Positions 8,957 through 19,347 of a stretch of DNA of 64,000 bases are shown in pieces. Position numbers and translations under genes: made by a program. The DNA is from Paractinoplanes atraurantiacus (GTDB lineage Bacteria; Actinomycetota; Actinomycetes; Mycobacteriales; Micromonosporaceae): contig NZ_OBDY01000011.1 of the NCBI RefSeq assembly GCF_900215205.1, forward strand, positions 212,808 through 276,807, written 5' to 3'. Under the pieces are notes generated by a model. The model worked only from the letters and a program-made list of their open reading frames with translations, made no database searches and was not told where the DNA came from. How positions within the stretch are numbered: the stretch's first letter is position 1; every line of letters begins with the position of its first letter.

Positions 8957-9388
8957 TCACAGTCCGACGGGCAGCACCCCCTCCTCGATGTCGGCGAACT
9001 CGTCTTCGCTCGCCGCGAGGTAGTCGTCCCAGGACTGCTTGTCCCAGATCTCCACCCGGGTACTCGCCCCGATCACCACGAGCTCGCGGTCGAGTGCCGC
9101 GTACTCCCTCAAGTGGGCCGGGATGGTGACCCGCCCCTGCTTGTCGGGAACCTCGTCGTGTGCGCTGGCGAAGAACACCCGGCTGTAAGCCCGAGCGGCC
9201 TTGTTCGTGACCGGGGCCTCGCGGAGCTGACCCGCGATGCGCTGGAACTCCGGCATCGGGAACACGTAAAGACAGCGCTCCTGCCCCTTGGTGATCACGA
9301 CACCTCCCGCCAGCTCGTCGCGGAACTTCGCCGGAAGGATCAGCCGCCCCTTGTCGTCGAGGCGCGGGGTGTGAGTGCCGAGAAACAT
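8957..9388 (-). CDS. mraZ: Transcriptional regulator MraZ
   Basis: 143-aa DNA-binding protein that forms ring oligomers and represses the dcw operon in the bacteria where it has been studied. Two AbrB/SpoVT-like half-domains are visible, each with the D-x3-R signature: LDDKGRLILPAKFR near the N-terminus and DKQGRVTIPAHLR in the second half. The start at 9388 (MFLGTHTPRLDDKGR) matches the family and has a GGAG 5 nt upstream; an in-frame extension to 9433 would add 15 residues with no support. It is the first gene of the cluster and lies about 90 bp downstream of its probable operator. Confidence 0.95.
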   Translation of the reverse strand: MFLGTHTPRLDDKGRLILPAKFRDELAGGVVITKGQERCLYVFPMPEFQRIAGQLREAPVTNKAARAYSRVFFASAHDEVPDKQGRVTIPAHLREYAALDRELVVIGASTRVEIWDKQSWDDYLAASEDEFADIEEGVLPVGL

Positions 9389-9477
9389 CGGCTCCAACCC
9401 CCTGCCCCTGGCGGTTCGCGGTCCGCCTGTCAACTCGGGCCGGCAGGCCCTCCGGAATCAGCTCCCTTTTGGCCTTG

Positions 9478-9511
9478 CCACTGCGCTCCACTCTACTCCA
9501 CTTCCCTCCAC
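9478..9511 (-). promoter_or_regulatory. Probable MraZ operator: four GTGG repeats at 10-bp spacing
   Basis: Read on the mraZ strand, GTGGAG occurs at 9511-9506, 9501-9496 and 9491-9486, then GTGGC at 9481-9477, each exactly 10 bp after the last. They lie 90-125 bp upstream of the mraZ start. Established knowledge: MraZ binds short direct repeats (TGGGN in E. coli) at one-helical-turn spacing in its own promoter. The match in spacing, orientation and place makes these the likely binding sites. The exact promoter hexamers were not identified. Confidence 0.75.
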
Positions 9512-10035
9512 CCGCAAGCCGAATGAGCGCGCTCGCGAAGCTTGTTCGCACAAGAAACCCCAGCTCAAAGGCATGCACGCAGAGTGGAGGGCCACCGCAT
9601 GATCAACCCCGTCCGGTTTCCGACATCCTCACCGCACCCCCGTCAAGAACCACGACAAACACGCCCAAACCTCCCACCGTTCGCAGATGTCAACCCCTCC
9701 CGGGGAGGAAAGTGGAGGACCTCGAACATGACCCGCTGTCAACCCCGAGTCCAGTTCATTCATCCGCCCGCATGCTCATACATCCACCCATCCCCGGCCA
9801 AACGGGAGCAGGAAGGATCAGGAGGCCCGGGAGAGGACCGCGTGAAAGAGATCCACGCGGGAAGGGCTGCGCGGGAACGGGTCCCGTAGGAAGAGCCACG
9901 CCGGAAGGGCCGCGCGGGAAAGGGCCGCGCGCGGGAGACCCGACGGGGAGGGCCGCACGGAAACGGGCCGCGCTGGAGAGACCCGCAGGGAGGGCTGCGC
10001 GGGAGAGACCCGCGAAAGACCCGCGCGCGAAGACC

Positions 10036-10090
10036 GCGGGAGAGGTCCTCGCGGGAGAGGTCCTCGCGGGAGAGGTCCTCGCGGGAGAGA
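10036..10090. repeat. 15-bp tandem repeat, about 3.7 copies
   Basis: The unit GCGGGAGAGGTCCTC repeats perfectly at 10036-10050, 10051-10065 and 10066-10080, and a partial copy follows to 10090. Confidence 0.9.
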
Positions 10091-10294
10091 CCCACGCCGG
10101 AGATACCCGCGCACGAGGCCCACGCGAGACGCCCACGCGAGAAGGGCCACGCAGAAGCGCCCACGCGAGAAGGGCCCACTTAGAAGAGCCGGCGAGTGAC
10201 CTGCCGCCGAAGCGGGCCACGCGGAACCGGGTCAGACGGAAGACGCCCACGCGGAAGCGGCCCACGCGGAAGAGCCCATGTGAGAGAGCCGCGC

Positions 10295-10374
10295 GAAGCG
10301 GGCTACACGAGAAGGCCCACGCGGCGGCGGCGCGGAAGACGCGGCGCGCAACAGGCGGCGCGAGAACGACGCGC
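10295..10374. repeat. 80-bp direct repeat, copy 1
   Basis: This 80-bp segment recurs at 10452-10531 with three mismatches. It contains GGCGGCGGCGCGGAAGAC in its middle. The spacing of 157 bp between copies suggests segmental duplication within the array. Confidence 0.85.
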
Positions 10375-10451
10375 ACTAAACAACCGAGCGGGAGCGGACC
10401 CGCGTGGAGGCGAGCCGCGCGGAAGCGGCCAACGCGAGAGAGAGCTGCACG

Positions 10452-10531
10452 GAAGCGGGCCACACGAGAAGGCCCACGCGGCGGCGGCGCGGAAGACACG
10501 GCGCGCAACAGACGGCGCGAGAACGACGCGC
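10452..10531. repeat. 80-bp direct repeat, copy 2
   Basis: Second copy of the 80-bp unit that begins at 10295, same orientation, three substitutions. Confidence 0.85.
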
Positions 10532-10700
10532 GCGGGAACGACAGCGCGGGAGTGGACGCGCGTGGAGGTGGCCCGCGCAGAAAGAGCGACGCAGGGCCAG
10601 GCCGCGCGGAAGGAGAAGACAAAGGAAGTAGGCAGCGGGCGGGAGGAATGAGACGCGGAAGGGACAAACGGGCGGGGCTGAACCGGCTCGGATCGGGAGG

Positions 10701-10772
10701 AGGCGCGGAGCGAGGAGGAGGCGCGGAGCGAGGAGGAGGCGCGGAGCGAGGAGGAGGCGCGGAGCGAGGAAG
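10701..10772. repeat. 18-bp tandem repeat, four copies
   Basis: AGGCGCGGAGCGAGGAGG repeats at 10701, 10719, 10737 and 10755; the last copy has one change. An 18-bp period is also seen at 30826 and inside imuB near 37980. Confidence 0.9.
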
Positions 10773-11106
10773 GGTTGCGTCGGGGTGCTCGTTGCGGTGG
10801 GCTCATCGCGCGGGCACAGGGTCTGCACGGTGCGGGCTCAGGGGGCCGGGCTTTGATCGGGGTGCTCGGCGGGGTGGAGGGCAGCGCCTCCGAGGCCGCG
10901 GGGCGGTGGTGGGTTTGCGTGAGGGGACGCACCGGCCGGAAGCGGGGCAGAGGGGGTGAGGGCAGACCGAGGCCGTCCCTGCGGCGGGGGCCTGTCGGTT
11001 GTCCCGTACCTCTGGGAAAGCGTGAGAGGGACGCCCAGCTCGAGAGAACGACAGAGGGGCGCGACCGAACCGGTCGCGCCCCGCTGAGTGACTGTCGTGA
11101 ACTGCC

Positions 11107-11931
11107 TTAGACGAGGCGGCGCACCACGTAGTTCGTGCTGATCATTTTGCGCTTCGAGACGCGGGCGCCGGTGTGCGGCGAGTCGTACATGTAGCCGTTG
11201 CCGGCGTAGATCGCGGCGTGGTAGCCGTAGGAGCCGTTCCGGAAGATGATCAGGTCACCCGCCTTCTTCGCGCCCTTCGACACCGAGCGGCCGACCGACT
11301 GCTGCGAGTTGGCCTTGTGGGCCAGGTTCTTGCCGGCGGCCTTCTTGTACACGTACTTGGTGAAGCCCGAGCAGTCGAAACGGCTCGGACCGGAGGCGCC
11401 GAACAGGTACAGCGCGCCGGTGTGCTTCTGCGCCTCGGCGAGGACCTTGGCGCCGCTGGCGACGACCTTCACCGAGAGACGGCCGCCCACCTGCGGGGCG
11501 AACGTCGAAGTGCCCAGGTAGACCATGCGGAGCGAGCCGCTGACCTTGGGCTGGCCGTACAGGGCGACGGCGCCGTTCTTGTTCACCTTGCCGGAGGCCC
11601 AGTTCTGCCACTTGCCGTTGCGGAGCGCCTGCAGGCGCACGTAGCCGGAAGTGACGGCCTTGCCGTTGGTGGGGTTGAGGTAGCGGGCGGTCACCTTGAC
11701 CTTGGCACCCCACGCGAGCGTCCTGGTGCTGACGCTGGTGCGGACCGTGGGCTTGACCTTCGCCGCGGCCTTCGCGGTGGCGACCTGCGCCACGACGGGG
11801 GCGGGGGTGGCGGCGTGCGCGGCCGGGGTGGAGACCAGCTGGCCGGCGCAGAGGCAGAGACCCAGGGACAGTGCGATCTTGCCGGCGCCCGCGGACATGC
11901 GGCGGCCCCGGCTCGAACTGCGTTCGTGCAC
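11107..11931 (-). CDS. Secreted NlpC/P60 (C40) peptidoglycan hydrolase
   Basis: Probable D,L-endopeptidase that cuts cell-wall stem peptides outside the cell. A signal peptide covers about residues 1-41 (basic start, hydrophobic LSLGLCLCAGQLV, AHAAT cleavage site). A middle region of about 100 residues looks like a beta-rich wall-binding or Ig-like repeat (VSTRTLAWGAKVKVTARY...). The NlpC/P60 domain follows, with catalytic Cys187 in FDCSGF, His238 in YGYHAAIY and a third polar residue near His253. The GTG start at 11931 is preceded by GGAGGG 12 nt away; the open frame continues to 12021 but would place the signal sequence inside. Its long leader carries a c-di-AMP riboswitch, which fits control of wall lysis by this messenger. 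Confidence 0.88.
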   Translation of the reverse strand: MHERSSSRGRRMSAGAGKIALSLGLCLCAGQLVSTPAAHAATPAPVVAQVATAKAAAKVKPTVRTSVSTRTLAWGAKVKVTARYLNPTNGKAVTSGYVRLQALRNGKWQNWASGKVNKNGAVALYGQPKVSGSLRMVYLGTSTFAPQVGGRLSVKVVASGAKVLAEAQKHTGALYLFGASGPSRFDCSGFTKYVYKKAAGKNLAHKANSQQSVGRSVSKGAKKAGDLIIFRNGSYGYHAAIYAGNGYMYDSPHTGARVSKRKMISTNYVVRRLV

Positions 11932-11949
11932 GGTAGAGAATTCCCTCCG

Positions 11950-12092
11950 GCACGCCTGCGAGGTTAGCTGTCGGGTTCGGGCGGGAAGGCTTGCCCGGCC
12001 GCCATGGGGAGGCGGCTTCACCCCAAGGTCTCTCCGTGCTCGCCACCGGAGCGGGTGGCGCGGAGAAGACCGCTATGTGGGTCCCCCGTCCC
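11950..12092 (-). ncRNA. c-di-AMP riboswitch (ydaO/yuaA class)
   Basis: On the minus strand the leader of the NlpC/P60 gene contains the hallmarks of this class in order: GGGGGACCC (12087-12079), TTGGGGTGAA (12026-12017), a GC-rich internal stem, then CCCGAACCCGACAGCTAACC followed by TCGCAGGCG near the 3' end (conserved core at 11953-11972). Established knowledge: ydaO riboswitches bind cyclic di-AMP and in actinobacteria commonly precede NlpC/P60 or Rpf wall hydrolases, usually turning expression off. The 3' end lies about 20 nt before the start codon, so it could act on translation or transcription; no clear terminator was seen. Confidence 0.88.
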
Positions 12093-12506
12093 TGCCCCCG
12101 TATGCCTTTGTGGTCGTACATGGTGCTCGTGGTCGCGCTGCCTGGCCCGGGGCAGGGCTCGGCGTGAACCGGGCGGCGCAAGCCTTCAGCGGTTGCTGTC
12201 GGCCCAACCTTGGTACCTGAGATTCGGCTGGAGCGGCAGAATCGGTTCAGTAACCGAGAGTAGTTGGCACATGAAGGCCTGTCCGATTTGTGACCAGGGC
12301 GTAACTTTTGCCAGCACGGCTCGTGATCAACCAAATACAGTTTGTGGAAGGTTACGGGTGAATCAGAACACATAATTGCTCGTCACCGGCCGGGTGACGG
12401 CCCCTGGATATTCACTCTTCCGCTGCCCTAATCGTCCCTACCGGGCGAAACTGGCTCCCCCGAACGGCCAGCGGCCACGACCACTCGACGTAACAACCTG
12501 TTCCGG
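12093..12506. other. Intergenic region between the riboswitch and murT
   Basis: About 410 bp of divergent upstream sequence, less GC-rich than its surroundings between 12,200 and 12,420. It must hold the promoter of the riboswitch transcript (minus). I could not assign hexamers for that promoter and see no gene here. Confidence 0.5.
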
Positions 12507-12512
12507 TACCCT
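12485..12512 (+). promoter_or_regulatory. Probable murT promoter giving a leaderless mRNA
   Basis: TCGACG (12485-12490) and TACCCT (12507-12512) are separated by 16 bp. The TANNNT box ends 7 nt before the GTG at 12520, so transcription would start at or next to the start codon. Confidence 0.5.
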
Positions 12513-12519
12513 CGTCGCC

Positions 12520-13755
12520 GTGACGGACGGGAAGATGCCCCTGCGCGCCAAGGTCGCGACCTCCGTGTCGAAGACCGCGGCCGCGCTCTCCAGGGCCGCG
12601 GGACGCGGCGACGGCTCGGTCATCGGCGGCTGGATCGGTCTCAAGATCGATCCTGAGCTGCTGAGCCACTTGGCGACCGGGCGGGCCATCGCGCTCGTCT
12701 CCGGTACCAACGGCAAGACCACCACGACCCGGCTGGCGGCCGCCGCGCTCGGCGTCCTCGGCCCGGTCGCCACCAACTCCTTCGGCGCCAACATGCCCAC
12801 CGGGCACACGTCGGCCCTGGCCAAGGCCGGCCAGACGCCGTTCGCGGTGCTGGAGGTGGACGAGCACTACCTCCCCCGGGTCATCGACGAGACCAAGCCG
12901 CGGGTGGTGGCGCTGCTCAACCTCTCCCGTGACCAGCTCGACCGGGCCAAGGAGGTGGCGATGATGGCGCAGCTGTGGCGCACCGCCCTCGCCGGCCACC
13001 CGGACGTGAACGTGGTCGCCAACGCCGACGACCCGATGGTGGTCTGGGCCGCCTACGGCTCACAGAAGGTCACCTGGTTCAGCGCCGGCCAGCGCTGGCA
13101 GGACGACTCGTGGGTCTGCCCCGAGAGCGGCGACCCGATCGAGCGGGAGAACGGCGACTGGTGGTGCACCGGCTGCCCGCTGCGCCGGCCGATACCGCAG
13201 TGGCGCGTCGAGGACGAGGGCGTGATCGACCCGCGCGGCGACTGGCACCTGGTCAAGCTTCAGCTGCCGGGCACGGTCAACCTGGGTAACGCGGCGACCG
13301 CGCTGGCGGTGGCGGCCGAGTTCGGTGTGCGCCCGATCGAGGCGCTCCCCCGGCTCTCCACGGTCACCTCGATCGCCGGGCGATACGCCCAGGTCGACCG
13401 GGACGGCCGCAACATCCGGCTGCTGCTGGCCAAGAACCCGGCCAGCTGGCTCGAGGCGTTCGACATGGCCGAGCAGGCGCCGACACTGCTCTCCATCAAC
13501 GCGCGCGACCCCGACGGCTTCGACACTTCTTGGCTGTACGACGTCGACTTCGCCCCGCTGTACGGCCGGCCGGTGCTGATCACCGGCGAGCGGGCCTACG
13601 ACCTCGCGGTGCGCCTCGAGGTGAACGGAATCCCCTTCCAGCACGTTAGGACCTTCGAGGAGGCGCTGGCGACCGTGCCGCCGGGCCGCCTCGAGGTGAT
13701 CGCGAACTACACCGCGTTCCAGGACATTCGAGCGGAGCTTGACCGTGTCAACTGA
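12520..13755 (+). CDS. murT: Lipid II isoglutaminyl synthase, MurT subunit
   Basis: Mur-ligase-like subunit that, with GatD, amidates the D-Glu of lipid II to D-isoglutamine. 411 aa from GTG 12520; an ATG at 12535 is the alternative. The ATP loop SGTNGKTTT is at about 61-69, followed by the Mur central domain and the C-terminal DUF1727-type domain. MurT proteins usually carry a four-Cys zinc ribbon inserted in the central domain. Here Cys200, Cys216 and Cys219 are present, but the residue expected to be the second Cys is Ser203 (C-P-E-S). The gene overlaps gatD by 11 bp, matching the obligate complex. Confidence 0.9.
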   Translation: MTDGKMPLRAKVATSVSKTAAALSRAAGRGDGSVIGGWIGLKIDPELLSHLATGRAIALVSGTNGKTTTTRLAAAALGVLGPVATNSFGANMPTGHTSALAKAGQTPFAVLEVDEHYLPRVIDETKPRVVALLNLSRDQLDRAKEVAMMAQLWRTALAGHPDVNVVANADDPMVVWAAYGSQKVTWFSAGQRWQDDSWVCPESGDPIERENGDWWCTGCPLRRPIPQWRVEDEGVIDPRGDWHLVKLQLPGTVNLGNAATALAVAAEFGVRPIEALPRLSTVTSIAGRYAQVDRDGRNIRLLLAKNPASWLEAFDMAEQAPTLLSINARDPDGFDTSWLYDVDFAPLYGRPVLITGERAYDLAVRLEVNGIPFQHVRTFEEALATVPPGRLEVIANYTAFQDIRAELDRVN

Positions 13756-14455
13756 GGCATTGCGCATCGTCTGGATCTACCCAGACCTGCTCTCCACCTA
13801 CGGCGACCGGGGCAACCTGCTGATCCTGGCCCGCCGAGCCGCCCTGCGCGGCATCCCGGTGGAGACCTACTCGGTCCGCTCCGACCAGCCGATGCCGGCG
13901 TCGGCCGACATCTACCTGATCGGCGGCGGCGAGGACGGCCCGCAGGCCCTGGCCGCCCAGCGGCTGATCAACGACGGCGGCGTCCACCGCGCCGTCAACC
14001 AGGGCGCCGCGGTTCTGGCCATCTGCGCCGGTTACCAGTTGTTCGGTCACTCGTTCTTCGCAAAGGGTGCGAAATGCCCGGGCCTCGGGCTGCTCGACCT
14101 GCACTCCGACCGGGGCGAGACGCGGGCCGTGGGCGAGCTCCGCGGCGACGTCGACCCCCGCCTGGGGCTGCCACCGCTGAGTGGTTTCGAAAATCACGGC
14201 GGCCGCACCCACCTGGGGCCGAACGCCTTCCCGCTGGCCCGGGTGACCGCCGGCATTGGCAATGACGGCCAAACCGAGGGAGCCTGGGCAGGGAAGATTC
14301 TGGGCACCTACTCGCACGGCCCGGCGTTGGCTCGCAACCCAGCGATAGCCGATCTGCTACTGCGCTGGGCGACCGGCGCGGATAGTCTTGCCCCGGTCGA
14401 CGACACCTGGGCCGAGCGCCTCAGGGCCGAACGACTGGCCGCAGCCGGAGCCTGA
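13745..14455 (+). CDS. gatD: Lipid II isoglutaminyl synthase, glutamine amidotransferase subunit GatD
   Basis: Class I glutamine amidotransferase (CobB/CobQ type) that supplies ammonia to MurT for amidation of lipid II. The nucleophile is Cys94 in AICAGYQL and the catalytic His is His191 in GTYSHGPAL. 236 aa from the GTG at 13745, which lies inside the 3' end of murT, so the two are coupled. Length and motif order are normal for the family. Confidence 0.92.
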   Translation: MSTEALRIVWIYPDLLSTYGDRGNLLILARRAALRGIPVETYSVRSDQPMPASADIYLIGGGEDGPQALAAQRLINDGGVHRAVNQGAAVLAICAGYQLFGHSFFAKGAKCPGLGLLDLHSDRGETRAVGELRGDVDPRLGLPPLSGFENHGGRTHLGPNAFPLARVTAGIGNDGQTEGAWAGKILGTYSHGPALARNPAIADLLLRWATGADSLAPVDDTWAERLRAERLAAAGA

Positions 14456-14486
14456 CGACGTTTTTCACCAAGGGACGGACGACTGC

Positions 14487-15227
14487 ATGACTGACCTCCT
14501 GATCGCCCCGCGGGGCGCCACCACCCTCGCGGACCCTCAGGTTGCTGCTCCTCAGTCCCTGGGCTGGCGGCGCCGGCTCGTCCGGTTCGGCATCCTCGGT
14601 GTCGTCATCGCGGCCATCGCGATCGCCGCCGCCGTCCTGCCGATCCACGAGATCGCCGACGGCATCGCCAAGCTCGGTCCCGCCGCCGCGGCCATCATCG
14701 CCGTCGTCGGCGGCCTGCTGCTCTCGGTGCTCGTCCCCCGCACGGCCATCACGGTCGCGTGCGGCGCCCTGCTGGGCGCGGCCACGGGCGCGGCGACCGC
14801 TCTGGCCGCCGCCGTCATCGCCGCCGCGGTCACGTACTACGCGGGCCGCTGGGTCGGCCGGGGCGCCCTGCAGGCCCGGGCCGGCGGTAAGCTTCAGCGT
14901 CTCGACGGTTGGCTCAACAAGCGCGGCCTCTCGGCGGTCCTGCTGGTCCGCTTCCTGCCGCTGGCCCCGTTCGGCCTGGTCGGCTACGCCTACGGCACGA
15001 CCAGCGTCTGCCGCAAGCGCTACCTGCTCGGCACCACGCTGGCCGCCATCCCGTCCGCCATCTCCTACGCGACGATCGGCGCCGCCGTCACCAAGCCCGG
15101 CGAGATGAGCGTCCTTTCCTTCGCCCCCGCCGCCATCGGCTTCCTCCTGACCACCGGCATCGTCGTGTGGTGGAAGCGTTCCTCGAAGAAGGCGGCTTCT
15201 GAGGCCGGTCTCGCCACTGCCGCCTGA
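14487..15227 (+). CDS. VTT-domain (TVP38/TMEM64, DedA-like) membrane protein
   Basis: 246-aa polytopic membrane protein. An N-terminal helix at about 30-50 is followed by the VTT core, with the loop LLSVLVPRTAITVACGALLG and the second conserved block LLVRFLPLAPFGLVGYAYG; both match the TVP38/TMEM64 family. Members are thought to act in phospholipid or undecaprenyl-phosphate translocation, but the substrate here is unknown. The start ATG has AGGGACGG 8 nt upstream, and it follows gatD by 31 bp, so it may belong to the same transcript. A terminator follows. Confidence 0.85.
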   Translation: MTDLLIAPRGATTLADPQVAAPQSLGWRRRLVRFGILGVVIAAIAIAAAVLPIHEIADGIAKLGPAAAAIIAVVGGLLLSVLVPRTAITVACGALLGAATGAATALAAAVIAAAVTYYAGRWVGRGALQARAGGKLQRLDGWLNKRGLSAVLLVRFLPLAPFGLVGYAYGTTSVCRKRYLLGTTLAAIPSAISYATIGAAVTKPGEMSVLSFAPAAIGFLLTTGIVVWWKRSSKKAASEAGLATAA

Positions 15228-15272
15228 CCCCTTCAACACATATAGTACGAATTCTCAGCCGCACCAACCGCA

Positions 15273-15310
15273 CGAAGGCCGCACCCGCTCCACGGGCGCG
15301 GCCTTCGCGT
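15273..15310 (+). terminator. Rho-independent-like terminator after the VTT gene
   Basis: Stem CGAAGGCCGC (15273-15282) pairs with GCGGCCTTCG (15298-15307), followed by a short GTTT tract. It lies 46 bp beyond the stop codon. Confidence 0.75.
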
Positions 15311-16198
15311 TTCTCCAGGCCACAGCGCGTCCAGACCTCAAAAGCCGTGGTCACCCTCAACCCCACGCGCCCGTCCCGCGCCCACGCAATGCCCCCCGAG
15401 CGGAGCCACCCACGACCAGACCGGCACAACGCACCGAGCGCCCCCACAGCGGAGCGACCTCACGGCCGGAGCGACCTCACGGCCGGAGCGACCCACGGGC
15501 GGAGCAGCCCATAGGCGGAGCAGCGCATAGGCGGAGCGGGCCACGGCGGAGCGACCTAACGGGCGGAGCGGCCCCGCGCCAGGCGCCCACTCGCGGAGCG
15601 AACGACAACCGAAGTGGCCCACAGACAGAGCGCCCACGGGACTGGCCGGCACAGCGGGCGGAACGGCTACGGACGAAGCGGACCGCGCCGAGCGCTCCCC
15701 CATGCAGAAAGCCACGGGTCGAGCGACCCACTAGCCCCCGCGCCAGGCGACGCCTCGCAGAGCGGCCCATCGGCGAAGCGACCCACGAGCGGAGTACAAA
15801 TGGGACAGAATTTCCCAAACGGGACAGCCATGGACGGAGCACACCTGCGCCGAGCGTTCACTCGCTGAGCAACCCAAGTGCCGCGCGGCTCAAGGACGAG
15901 CGGCCCACAATCGGAGGGACCCCGCGCCGGACAACCCCTCACAGAGCAGCCGACAGGCGAAGCGGCCAATGAGCGGAGCAAAAACTGACAGAACTGACCA
16001 ATGGGAGAAAAGCCACAGATAGAGCACGCCCGCGCCGAGAGCTCACTCGCGAAGCGGCCCAGCGCGGAGCGGCCCAGCGCGGAGCAACCCCACGGACGGA
16101 GCGGTACCGCTCGGAGCTGCCCGAAGGGTGAGCGGCCCGCTCGGGGCGGTGTGCGGGTGGGGCGGGCTCTGTGTGGTGCTTTCGGGGGTGCGGACGGG
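15311..16198. repeat. Second gene-poor block of degenerate GCGGAGCGG-type repeats
   Basis: About 0.9 kb between the VTT gene and leuS, made of variants of GGAGCGGCCCAC and GGCGGAGCGACC spaced about 14-20 bp apart, for example the run at 15,450-15,560. It resembles the block at 9.84-10.66 kb in unit and strand bias. Open frames exist on both strands, but all are repeat translations without domains. I see no gene. Confidence 0.7.
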
Positions 16199-16229
16199 GA
16201 AGGCCCACCGCGGGGCGGTGGGCCTTCTG
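16199..16229 (-). terminator. Terminator hairpin downstream of leuS
   Basis: GAAGGCCCACCGC and GCGGTGGGCCTTC form a near-perfect stem around a short GGG loop. It lies about 130 bp after the leuS stop and could serve either strand. Confidence 0.65.
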
Positions 16230-16359
16230 GGTGACCACGGCTACGCGCGAGAGTCGCGCTGCGGCCTCGGGGCGCGGTGAGGTCGCGCTCGAGCTCCCCG
16301 GAGGTGTGACCTTGCGGTGGGGAGCCCGAGAATGCGTACCTCTGCGGTGTTGATGGGTG

Positions 16360-19167
<2,808 letters not shown>

Positions 19168-19199
19168 CCGTCTTCTTCGTCGTGTATGAAGCAGGGCAC

Positions 19200-19224
19200 A
19201 AAAAAACCCCTCACGCAGGAGGGG
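19200..19224 (-). terminator. Attenuator terminator in the leuS leader
   Basis: On the leuS strand CCCCTC and GAGGGG form a hairpin followed by seven T (19206-19200). It stands between the leader peptide and the leuS start, about 35 bp before the ATG, so it must be read through for leuS to be expressed. A second stem lies just upstream (CCGTGCTG with CAGCACGG, 19261-19228). Confidence 0.85.
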
Positions 19225-19243
19225 TCGCCGTGCTGTGGCCGCT

Positions 19244-19291
19244 CTAGCGGCGGCAGCACGGCTGGCTAAGAAGCAGGAAGTGCCGAGCCAT
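19244..19291 (-). CDS. leuS leader peptide (15 aa, three consecutive Leu codons)
   Basis: ATG at 19291 opens a 15-codon frame encoding MARHFLLLSQPCCRR and ending in TAG at 19244. Residues 6-8 are Leu, encoded CTG CTT CTT; CTT is rare in DNA this GC-rich, as expected for a tRNA-sensing stall site. The last codons lie in the 5' arm of a GC-rich stem, and the terminator at 19200-19224 follows. This is the architecture of ribosome-mediated transcription attenuation. Which alternative structure replaces the terminator when the ribosome stalls was not resolved by eye. Confidence 0.72.
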   Translation of the reverse strand: MARHFLLLSQPCCRR

Positions 19292-19298
19292 GCCTTGC

Positions 19299-19304
19299 AT
19301 AATA
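19299..19304 (-). promoter_or_regulatory. Probable -10 box of the leuS leader transcript
   Basis: TATTAT on the minus strand ends 7 nt before the leader-peptide ATG, so the leader mRNA would start at or next to its ATG (leaderless). The hexamer overlaps the far end of the upstream terminator hairpin. No clear -35 was seen. Confidence 0.55.
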
Positions 19305-19336
19305 CCGGTCGCCGCCGAGTGGCGGCGACCGGTATT
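19301..19336 (-). terminator. Perfect 16-bp inverted repeat terminating the M36 protease gene
   Basis: AATACCGGTCGCCGCC, a GAGT loop and the exact reverse complement (19321-19336) lie 12 bp after the protease stop. Its foot overlaps the leuS leader promoter. Confidence 0.8.
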
Positions 19337-19347
19337 ACCCGTAGTAC

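Larger units (their letters stand above)
9512..11106. repeat. Gene-poor block of GC-rich degenerate repeats
   Basis: About 1.6 kb without a convincing gene. From about 9,840 to 10,660 the sequence is a mosaic of short units such as GAAGCGGGCCACGCGG, GCGGGAGA and GAGAAGGCCCACG spaced irregularly by 12-20 bp. Several frames are open on both strands through this block, but they have strongly biased composition (Arg/Ala/Gly/Pro), no domains and no ribosome-binding sites, and they look like by-products of the repeats. The sequence on either side (9,512-9,830 and 10,780-11,100) shows no feature I can name. Confidence 0.7.

Noticed and set aside
10036..10090. Possible CRISPR array
   Set aside because: Repeats are directly adjacent with no unique spacers, and there are no cas genes nearby.
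9469..10959. A roughly 500-codon open frame on the plus strand through the repeat block
   Set aside because: Translation is repetitive Arg/Ala/Gly/Pro with no domain and no ribosome-binding site; frames are open on the opposite strand too.
19168..19340. T-box riboswitch in the leuS leader
   Set aside because: No T-box core (TGGNACCGCG-like) or Stem I features. The Leu-codon leader peptide and terminator explain the region better.
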